Positions 1-5,366 of a stretch of 6,268 nucleotides of DNA are shown one piece after another. The DNA lies in the NCBI GenBank assembly GCA_034437795.1, contig DAOTTI010000153.1:1-6268 (forward strand). The letters are read 5' to 3'. Numbering within the stretch: position 1 is the first letter of the stretch; each line of letters begins with the position of its first letter. Under the pieces are notes generated by a model, which was not told the origin of the DNA, ran no database searches, and worked only from the letters and a program-made list of their open reading frames with translations. Source of the stretch: DAOTTI01 sp034437795 (GTDB taxonomy: Bacteria; Chloroflexota; UBA11872; UBA12225). The translations under genes and the position numbers were made by a program.

Positions 1-13
1 GCCGCGCCGAGCG

Positions 14-955
14 TCAACCGTGCTGGGCCGCCACGGGCGCCAGCCCCTCGACCGTCGCCTCGACCAGTACCTGGTCGGCTCTGGCCATCCCCGCCTCGGC
101 GGGGCCGAGCAGCCGCAGCAGCCCCCGCGCAATCAGCCGGTCTCGGCGCCGCGGCAGGGCCGGCGGCGACCAGTCGAGCACCGCCGCCAGCGATGCCGAC
201 GGTAGGAACGGGTGCTGGCCCACGAGCTCGAAGAGCTGGCGGTCGGACAGGGAGAGCGAAAGCGCAACCGGGCCGAGGCCGCCGCGGGCATGCGGCCGTG
301 CGACGGGCGGCACGAGCCCGTCGCCGACGAACCGTGGCAGGGGCGCGTCGGCGTGCCGGGGCCGGAGCGGTCGCAGTCTGACCCGCTGGACGAGCCGCTC
401 GGCCGCGTGTTGCGGGCCGATGGCGGCGTTCGCGAGGGCCTCCGGGTTCGCGCGCAGTCGGCCCCACGTGGCGACGCAGGCTGCCAGAGGCGCCTCGCTG
501 CGGGCGTTGCGCACCTCCTCGAGCAGCGCCCGCCAGGCGGCCGCCCGCCCGGGATCGGTGGTGCCGACCACCAGCGTCGGCAGCTCGCCGCCGTGGAGCC
601 CGCGCAGCACCAGCACGTGGTCGAGTGTCGGGCGGTGCACCCGCAGCGGGGCGGTCCCGAGGTCCGGGAGCAGCAGGCACGCAGCCGCGGCGTCTGGCCA
701 GGCGAACGCGGCGTAGGCAGGGAGCGCCGCCGTGGCGGGCGCCTTGGCGGTGGGGCGCTGGTAGCGCCGGCGCCACGGCCGCTCCCAGGCCAGCAGGTTG
801 GGCAGGCCGGGACGGGAGGCGGCGAGGGCGGCGAGCAGCTCATAGGTGGCGAGCAGGTGCGGCAACCGCGGCGCGAGCGCGAACAGGTCGGCCCGGCGCA
901 GGCGGTTGCGGCGGGCAAGAGGCTCGGGCTCGACCTGCTGGTCGAGGGCGACCAC
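14..955 (-). CDS. Probable replication-relaxation-like winged-helix protein, disturbed at both ends
   Basis: The frame encodes 313 residues from a GTG at 955-953 to a TGA at 16-14. The C-terminal third (about residues 235-290) reads as a winged helix: DRQLFELVGQHPFL, then AAVLDWSP, then RRRDRLIARGLLRLL, with the spacing of helix, recognition helix and wing. The middle (about residues 95-165) holds LLPDLGTAPL and TLVVGTTDPGRAAAWRALL, which I associate with replication-relaxation family proteins of GC-rich mobile elements. That assignment is from memory of the family. These proteins are thought to act in plasmid or ICE replication or transfer. The start is doubtful: the frame stays open upstream into the neighbouring intron fragment, so the real N-terminus was probably lost at the junction near 960-970. 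At the other end, adding one G near position 17 would turn HG-stop into HGLTLGA, so the stop may be a frameshift artefact. An unrelated wHTH protein is possible. Confidence 0.5.
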   Translation of the reverse strand: MVALDQQVEPEPLARRNRLRRADLFALAPRLPHLLATYELLAALAASRPGLPNLLAWERPWRRRYQRPTAKAPATAALPAYAAFAWPDAAAACLLLPDLGTAPLRVHRPTLDHVLVLRGLHGGELPTLVVGTTDPGRAAAWRALLEEVRNARSEAPLAACVATWGRLRANPEALANAAIGPQHAAERLVQRVRLRPLRPRHADAPLPRFVGDGLVPPVARPHARGGLGPVALSLSLSDRQLFELVGQHPFLPSASLAAVLDWSPPALPRRRDRLIARGLLRLLGPAEAGMARADQVLVEATVEGLAPVAAQHG

Positions 956-969
956 CGCTAGCCCCAGGG

Positions 970-1506
970 CAGTTCTCCGACCATTCCCATGGGTTCCGCC
1001 CTGGCCGGGGCTGTCAGACCGCCTTGCGGGAGATCGACCAGACGTGGCTGGGTACGACGTGGTTCATTGAGGGAGACATCTCGGCCTGCTTCGACAGCTT
1101 CGACCACGAGGCCCTACTGGCGGTCCTGGCTGAGAAGATCCACGACAGCCGCTTCCTGCGGTTGATCGCCAACCTGCTCAAGGCCGGATATCTCGAGGAC
1201 TGGAAGCTCAACCAGACGCTCAGCGGGACCCCGCAGGGCGGCGTGGTGAGCCCCATCCTAGCGAACATCTACCTGAGCAGGCTCGATCAGTTCGTCGAGA
1301 CGGTGCTCATACCAGCCCACACTCGGGGTGAGGTCAGGAAGACGAACCTGTGCTACGGCGCACTGAAGATGCGAGCCTATCGGGCTCGACGGGCCGGCCG
1401 CTGGGACGTCGCGCGGAAGCTCAAGCAGCAGATGCAACGGATGCCCTCGGTCGATCCGAACGACGCGGACTACCGCCGTCTGAAGTACATGCGGTACGCC
1501 GACGAT
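970..1506 (+). pseudogene. Group II intron reverse transcriptase fragment (intron 1)
   Basis: This is the central part of a group II intron-encoded RT. It starts abruptly at QFSDHSHGFRPGRG (RT2 region), continues through WFIEGDISACFD (first catalytic Asp, codon 1075-1077), the turn SGTPQGGVVSP (from 1222), and ends at MRYADD with YADD on 1495-1506. The next base is the first base of intron 2. The N-terminal RT0/RT1 region and all 5' ribozyme RNA are missing. So are everything after YADD, the maturase X domain, any HNH domain and domains V/VI. The frame continues leftward only as antisense of the minus-strand gene and rightward for about 11 meaningless codons inside intron 2. By eye it is related to the intron 2 RT but clearly different: it has one extra residue before the TTWFIE block and many substitutions. 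It is therefore a separate intron, not a recent duplicate. It cannot be functional. Confidence 0.9.
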
Positions 1507-1533
1507 GTGCGCCACATCACCGTGAGCGAGATC

Positions 1534-1548
1534 CCCGTCTGAGACGGG
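1534..1548 (+). other. Domain I hairpin
   Basis: CCCGTC (1534-1539) pairs perfectly with GACGGG (1543-1548) around a TGA loop. It lies 27 nt from the intron 5' end and is directly followed by a second perfect stem, as expected for the first stems of domain I. Confidence 0.6.
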
Positions 1549-1549
1549 A

Positions 1550-1571
1550 GGGGTCCGGAAGAATTGACCCC
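1550..1571 (+). other. Domain I hairpin
   Basis: GGGGTC (1550-1555) pairs with GACCCC (1566-1571) around a ten-base loop. Being within the intron RNA, it is a ribozyme stem rather than a terminator, and no U tract follows it. Confidence 0.55.
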
Positions 1572-1781
1572 TGGGTCACCGGCTTACCTGGCGGCGAAAG
1601 CCAAAGGGGACGGAGCATGCCGTGAACGCGGGTGCGGTCCGCAGGCGCCCATGACCGCGACCCGCAAGACCCGCGCGATCAGGTGAAAGCCGTTCTGCTT
1701 AAACCTGAGTTTCCAGCGATGCAAGCGTCCATCCCCCGCCTACGGCGTCTGTTGCGAGGTCGGTGCGATAGGGCGGTGAAC

Positions 1782-1787
1782 TCGTCG
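1782..1787 (+). other. Candidate exon-binding site EBS1 of intron 2
   Basis: TCGTCG lies about 276 nt into the intron, between GGGCGGTGAA and GTGGCC, a plausible EBS1 loop position. It is complementary to CGACGA at bases -7 to -2 of the 5' flank (1500-1505, the YADD codons). Base -1 is unpaired. A six-base match in this length of GC-rich RNA can arise by chance, so this is a suggestion only. Confidence 0.3.
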
Positions 1788-2001
1788 TGGCCCGGACCTT
1801 CCGCGCACCGGGCGGTGGCCAACGCGGTCACCCAAGGGAACCCATCAGGTACCTACGTCGCGCTACACGTCTCGCCCACCGCGAATGTGGGATTCCCCAC
1901 GGGGCGCGCCCTAGGGGAACGGAGCCTCCGTAGTAGTCCGCGCCGGGGAGAGCCCGGTACATGGCGAAGGGAGGCAGGTGTCACCGACAGCCAAGAACAG
2001 T

Positions 2002-2005
2002 GAGG
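2002..2005 (+). promoter_or_regulatory. Ribosome binding site deciding the maturase start
   Basis: GAGG ends eight bases before ATG 2014-2016. This favours that ATG over the in-frame GTG at 1978, which lies inside the domain IV stem. The resulting N-terminus, MRTAE, is the usual beginning of intron-encoded proteins of this type. Confidence 0.55.
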
Positions 2006-3171
2006 TACTCGCGATGAGAACCGCCGAGCCTGCATTGGAAGTCATGCGCGAACGCGGCAAGCGAGGACTGCCGCTGGAGGACATTTACCGACAGCTCTAC
2101 AACCCCCAGCTCTACTTCTCCGCGCCTACGGCCGCATCGCCCGCAACACGGGTGCGATGACGCCGGAGGTGACCGGCGAGACTGCGGACGGGACGTCACT
2201 GGCGAAGATCCACCAGATCATCGAGGCGCTCTGTTACCAGCGCTACCGGTGGACGCCGGTCCGGCGGACGTACATTCCCAAAGCCAATGGGAAGCAACGG
2301 CCGCTCGGCATCCCCACCTGGTCGGACCAGCTGCTCCAGGACGTCATCCGCGCCATTCTGGAGGCCTACTACGAGCCGCAGTTCTCCCACTGCTCCCACG
2401 GCTTCCGGACCGGCCGGGAGTGTCACACCGCGCTCGTTGACGTGCGGACGTGGTCGGGCACGACCTGGTTCATCGAGGCCGATATCGCCCAGTGTTTCGA
2501 CCGGCTGGACCACGAGGTCCTGCTGGGCATCCTGGCGGAGCGCATCCACGACGGCCGCTTCCTGCGGCTGATACGGGAGTTGCTCCAGGCAGGCTACCTC
2601 GAAGACTGGCGGTTCAACGCGATGCTGAGCGGCACCCCGCAAGGCGGCGTGGTGAGCCCGCTGCTGGCGAACATCTACCTCGACCGGTTGGACAGATTTG
2701 TTGAACAGACCCTCGTTCCGGCGTACACCCGCGGTGCCCAGCGGAAGCGCAACCCGGCACACCGCCACGTGCAACGGCGCATGTACCGTTTGGCTCAGCA
2801 GGGGCACCGTACCGAAGCCCGCCACCTCCGCCAGGAGATGCAGCGGCTCCCGTACGGCGACCCCAATGATCCGAACTACCGGCGCCTGCGCTACGTGCGG
2901 TATGCCGACGACTTCCCGCTGGGGTTCATCGGGCCACGAGTTGAAGCGGAGGCGATTAAGTGCCAGCTCGACCAGTTCCTGCGCGACACGCTCAAGCTGG
3001 AGCTGGCTACCGAGAAGCCGCTCATCACCCACGCCCGGTCAGATGCAGCACGGTTCCTCGGCTACGAGGTCATCGTGAAGCACAACAACCGGAAGCTCGA
3101 CCACCGGGGCCTGCGGAGCCTCAACGGCTCCATTGGCCTGCGGGTGCCCATGGACAAGATCCGCGGCAAGT

Positions 3172-3260
3172 GCGACGCCTACATGCGCGGCGGCAAGCCT
3201 GCACCCACCCCTGCTCGATCAGCTCGCGCGCAGCGACGCCTACATGCGCGGCGGCAAGCC
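3172..3260 (+). repeat. First 61-bp insertion bounded by 28-bp direct repeats
   Basis: A 28-bp sequence at 3172-3199 (encoding DAYMRGGKP in one frame) recurs exactly at 3233-3260, 61 bp later. The 33 bases between the copies (3200-3232) are not found next to the outer edges, so this is not a simple tandem duplication. The insertion moves the maturase frame by +1 at the start of the X domain. Joining copy 1 directly to the sequence after copy 2 restores a normal-looking KCDAYMRGGKPVGNWAMRND. Confidence 0.9.
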
Positions 3261-3599
3261 GGTCGGCAACTGGGCCATGCGCAACGACACTGAGTTCAGC
3301 ATCGTCGCGCAGTACCAGACGGCCTTCCGGGGCGTCGTCAACTACTACCGGCTGGCCGACAACGTTGGCTGGCTCGCCCGGCTCAAGTGGGTCATGGAGA
3401 CGGCGCTGACCAAGACGCTGGCCGCCAAGCTGCGACTGAGCGTCCCGCGGGTCTACCGCCGCTTCAGAGCCACCATCGCCACCCCCGCGGGACCGCGCAA
3501 GGTGCTGCTGGTGACGGTGGAACGCGGACCGGGCAAGCTGCCGCTAGTGGCGCAATGGGGCGGCATCTCGCTCGCGCGAGACACGCACGCAGTCCTCGA

Positions 3600-3685
3600 C
3601 GACCAGCCCCCGCGCGTCTGGAACCCGCCTCCACGCGCTCGTGGGCCGCGCCGGAACGGCCGACCAGCCCCCGCGCGTCTGGAAC
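3600..3685 (+). repeat. Second 61-bp insertion bounded by 25-bp direct repeats
   Basis: A 25-bp sequence at 3600-3624 (encoding DQPPRVWN) recurs exactly at 3661-3685, again at an offset of 61 bp, with 36 unique bases between (3625-3660). It shifts the frame by +1 just before the HNH domain. Removing it joins DDQPPRVWN to TRTELLERFLADTCELCGS, the expected family sequence. The length matches the first insertion, but the repeated sequence is different. Confidence 0.9.
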
Positions 3686-3934
3686 ACGCGGACCGAGTTG
3701 CTGGAGCGGTTCCTCGCCGACACCTGTGAGCTGTGTGGCTCAAAGGTAGAGGTCGAGGTGCACCACATCCGGCGCCTGGCCGATCTCCACACGAAGGGGC
3801 AGGCTGAGAAGCCCTTCTGGGTCAAGATGATGGCGGCGCGCCATCGCAAGACCCTGGTTGTCCGCCGTAGGTGCCACGAGGATTTCCACGCGGGACATCC
3901 GCCGCGGCACGAGAATGCTAAAGGGGCCGAATAA

Positions 3935-4007
3935 GACTCGCGGCCCAGTCTCTCCCGGCATGTAGTCGCGGGGAGGTTCTAGCAAAACGCGAAACAAAGA
4001 CACTGGA
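3935..4007 (+). ncRNA. Intron 2 RNA between ORF and domain V
   Basis: These are non-coding bases after the maturase stop. They should contain the closing strand of domain IV and the linker to domain V. The segment includes an A-rich stretch (AGCAAAACGCGAAACAAAGACA, 3981-4002) unusual for this GC-rich window and typical just ahead of domain V. Confidence 0.6.
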
Positions 4008-4041
4008 GAGCCGGGTGCGGGGAAACTCGCACGCCCGGTTC
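4008..4041 (+). ncRNA. Group II intron domain V (catalytic hairpin)
   Basis: This is a 34-nt hairpin of canonical shape. GAGCCGGG and CCCGGTTC form the lower stem with the catalytic AGC triad at 4009-4011. A two-base bulge separates it from an upper stem GCGGG/CTCGC capped by a GAAA tetraloop. Size, triad and GNRA loop all match the most conserved part of group II introns. No disabling change is visible, so the catalytic core looks intact. Confidence 0.93.
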
Positions 4042-4102
4042 GGAGGGGGGCTGTTGGAAAAGGCCCGCCATTCGGCGGGACCTCGCTGGCGGCCTACCCT
4101 AC
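4042..4102 (+). ncRNA. Group II intron domain VI and 3' splice end
   Basis: The stem has CCCGCC and GGCGGG arms around 4063-4079. The distal strand CTCGCTGGCGGCC leads into TACCCTAC. The branch-point candidate is A4096, seven bases from the last intron base C4102, the usual distance. The 3' terminus AC fits the AY rule. The next bases, TTCCTG, begin the 3' flank. Confidence 0.85.
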
Positions 4103-4390
4103 TTCCTGCAGCCGCGCGCCTTGCTCCGGTTGCTCCAGGCACTGAAGGCGCGTCGCCTCTACACCGTCGTCTACACCGGGTACACCGTCGAGGCGCTGGC
4201 CCGCCGACCCGAGCCCGAGGTGCAGGCGGCGCTGCACCTCACGGACCTGCTGGTGGATGGGCCATAGGTCGCGGCGCTCGCCAACCGCGCGGGACCCTGG
4301 ACCGGGTCGGGCAGCCAACGGGTGATCGATCTCGTGGCCACCCGCCGCGCCGGCCAGGTGGTGCTCCTGGACACGCGGTCGCGCGACTGA
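4103..4390 (+). pseudogene. C-terminal half of a radical SAM (anaerobic RNR activase-like) protein
   Basis: Immediately after the intron end the frame reads FLQPRALLRLLQALK, RRLYTVVYTGYTVEAL and HLTDLLVDGP, then stop, then VAALANRAGPW and GSGSQRVIDLVATR, to TGA 4388-4390. FLQP is the tail of the radical SAM motif SGGEPFLQ. YTGYT and LVDGP(Y/F)V are typical of NrdG-like and other single-cluster activases that use SAM and a 4Fe-4S cluster to make a glycyl radical on a partner enzyme. The cluster-binding CxxxCxxC half should lie 5' but is absent upstream, where another intron's RT sits. An in-frame TAG (4265-4267) replaces the aromatic codon after LVDGP. The remnant is 95 codons and not functional. 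Exact substrate family cannot be told from this half. Confidence 0.75.
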
Positions 4391-4441
4391 TGGCCGCGCG
4401 GCAGCTCGACGAACGGCGGTTCCGTCGCAAGGGTTGAATGC
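4391..4441. other. Short convergent intergenic gap
   Basis: These 51 bases separate the ends of the plus-strand radical SAM remnant and the minus-strand PEP-enzyme remnant. I see no convincing terminator hairpin with a T tract and no small gene. Confidence 0.5.
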
Positions 4442-5339
4442 TCACTCGGAGCTCGCCTGGTGAGGCTGTGGCTGGACCGTGCCGGCACTGCCGTCGACGA
4501 CGACCACCTGCCCATCCCGTAGCCGGGTCGTGGCGTCGCCGGTGCCCACCACCGCTGGGATACCGTACTCTCGCGTGACGAGGGAGGCGTGGGCCGCCAG
4601 GGTGCCCCATCGGTGACGACCGCCGCTGCGCGCCCGAAGAGCGGTGTCCAGGCCGGCGCGGTCGTCCGGGCGACCAAGACCTCGCCTGGTCGAAAGTGGT
4701 CGAAGTCCTCGGGACCGCGGACGATGCGCACCGGACTGGTGGGGCGGCCGGGGCTAGCCGGCTGCCCTACGATGGCGCCGTCGGGCACCTGGCTGCCCGT
4801 CCGCACCGCGTTCACGGTGCTGCGGATGGCCCGCTCGACGAGCGGCGCCGTGCCGATCGTGAGGGGCGCGATCAGCCGCCGACGGCGCTCCCGCTCGGCG
4901 CGCCGTCGGCTCACCGCCTCCTGCAGGTGCGCCGGTCCATGCAGCTCGGCGCGGGTGAGGAAGAAGACGTCCTCGGCCCGGTCGACTGCCCCCCTGCTCC
5001 GTATGGTCTCGACCAGGCGCAGCGCGCAGCGCCGCAGCAGCGGCCAGCCGAGGGTGAACCAGCGCGCCTGCTCCTCGCGGAGGGCGGCGTAGCGCTGCGC
5101 TACCTCGAGCAGCGTCTCGAAGCGGGCGAGCAACGCGGGCTTGTCGGCCAGGGCCGTCCGGCAGGCGGGCTCGGGGGCCTCGCGTTCGGCCGCGAGCTGC
5201 CGTCTGCGCTCAGCGAGCGCCGGGTGGGGGAACTCCAGCCCAGCTCGCCCGCCGTGGGCCAGGACCAGTCGGAGCTCTGCACCGCGTGGGAGGGGACTTC
5301 AAGGTCCGCGCCGGGCAGCCCGCGCAGCAGGACTGGGCG
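4442..5339 (-). pseudogene. C-terminal part of a PEP-utilising (PEP synthase-like) enzyme, two frameshifts
   Basis: Read from 5339 downward: RPVLLRGLPGADLEV, SSDWSWPTAGELG, a shift at 5239-5241, FPHPALAERRRQLAAEREA, LEVAQRYAALREEQARWFTL, EDVFFLTRAELH, GAIVGQPASPG, VRIVRGPEDFDHFRPGEVLV, ARTTAPAWTPLFGRAAAVVT, a shift at 4605-4608, then GGTLAAHASLVTREYGIPAV with the phospho-His codon at 4589-4591, and TGA at 4444-4442. This is the swivelling phospho-His domain of PEP synthase/PPDK-type and rifampin-phosphotransferase-type proteins, preceded by a helical linker region. The N-terminal ATP-grasp domain is absent. Adding one G at each shift gives one open frame of 299 codons plus stop. The gene is cut at 5339 by the IS3 element. 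The phospho-His is retained but lies after the second shift, so no working enzyme is encoded. The exact substrate cannot be judged. Confidence 0.8.
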
Positions 5340-5358
5340 TGATCCAGTTTCGTGGACA
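5340..5358 (-). repeat. Terminal inverted repeat of the IS3 element (one copy visible)
   Basis: The segment beginning TGATCCAG and containing TTTCGTGGACA lies at the exact edge where PEP-enzyme coding sequence stops. Its length is an estimate because the partner repeat is outside the window. Confidence 0.6.
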
Positions 5359-5366
5359 GGTTGATG

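Larger units (their letters stand above)
1507..2001 (+). ncRNA. Intron 2 ribozyme, domains I-III and 5' half of IV
   Basis: This is about 500 bases without a gene, rich in short inverted repeats. It starts GTGCG. Clear local stems follow at 1534-1548 and 1550-1571, and there is a GTGGG/CCCAC stem near 1887-1900. The run GGTGAAAGCCGTTCTGCTTAAACC near 1682-1705 and the GGGCGGTGAA segment at 1771-1780 resemble conserved domain I pieces of bacterial introns. The end of the segment (about 1911-1979) is the domain IV stem that usually precedes the maturase start and serves as its binding site. The individual subdomains were judged by eye, not folded. Open frames here (for example 1632-2003) have no protein-like features and are ignored. 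Confidence 0.8.
2014..3934 (+). pseudogene. Intron 2 reverse transcriptase/maturase with HNH domain, three frame disruptions
   Basis: This would be the multifunctional intron-encoded protein: RT for target-primed reverse transcription, maturase for RNA splicing, HNH nuclease for bottom-strand cleavage. The pieces run in order: MRTAEPALEV to NPQLYF (frame of 2014); a shift near 2126-2137; the RT core from about 2132 with WTPVRRTYIPKANGKQRPLG, first Asp 2481-2483, SGTPQGGVVSP 2628-2660 and YADD 2901-2912; a shift at 3172-3260; the X domain with SIVAQYQTAFRGVVNYYRLA and WVMETALTKTLAAKLR; a shift at 3600-3685; then HNH with CELC (3725-3736) and VHHIRRLADL (HH 3761-3766), to TAA 3932-3934. Removing a GC dinucleotide and two 61-bp insertions gives exactly 598 codons, a normal length. 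The catalytic RT residues survive, but one zinc Cys of the HNH domain is Arg (3863-3865). As written, no complete protein can be made. Confidence 0.88.
1507..4102 (+). mobile_element. Group II intron with RT/maturase/HNH gene (intron 2), structurally complete
   Basis: Both ends can be placed. The 5' end is GTGCG (1507-1511), matching the GUGYG consensus. The 3' end is CCTACCCTAC, ending at 4102 with the usual AY. Between them are domain I-III RNA, a domain IV carrying the typical segment before the ORF (around 1911-1979, with GTAGTAGTCCGCG, GGGGAGAGCCCGGTAC and ATGGCGAAGGGAGGCAG), an RT/maturase/HNH gene, a 34-nt domain V and a domain VI with a bulged A. The element spans about 2.6 kb, or about 2.47 kb once the apparent 124 bp of insertions in the gene are removed, normal for ORF-bearing bacterial group II introns. 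The ribozyme ends look intact, so RNA splicing with a maturase supplied in trans is conceivable. Its own maturase is broken. The 5' flank is another intron's RT gene and the 3' flank is a radical SAM gene. Confidence 0.9.

Noticed and set aside
212..961. A 249-residue plus-strand open frame opposite the first gene, and the 625-1542 frame running into the RT
   Set aside because: Low-complexity Arg/Gly/Ala/Gln composition with no domain pattern. It is the antisense shadow of the minus-strand gene. Only the part after about 970 of the longer frame is real RT sequence.
1550..1571. Rho-independent terminator
   Set aside because: The stem is perfect but has no T tract after it and lies within domain I of the intron.
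1632..2003. A 123-residue open frame upstream of the maturase
   Set aside because: It lies in ribozyme RNA, has no ribosome binding site or protein-like pattern, and overlaps conserved intron structure.
2196..3032. A 278-residue minus-strand open frame across the intron 2 RT
   Set aside because: It is antisense to a clearly recognisable RT core with conserved motifs, and shows no domain of its own.
2126..3685. Programmed frameshifting in the maturase gene
   Set aside because: The shifts coincide with an extra GC and with repeat-bounded 61-bp insertions, not with slippery heptamers and downstream structures, and family members are read in one frame.
3172..3685. CRISPR-like or minisatellite array
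   Set aside because: There are only two copies of each repeat, the two repeat pairs differ in sequence, and both lie inside coding sequence that reads through when the insertions are removed.
970..3934. Diversity-generating retroelement, retron or RT-based defence system
   Set aside because: Both RTs have group II intron motifs and a maturase/HNH tail, and lie in intron RNA with domain V. No template/variable repeat pair, msr/msd or defence partner gene is present.
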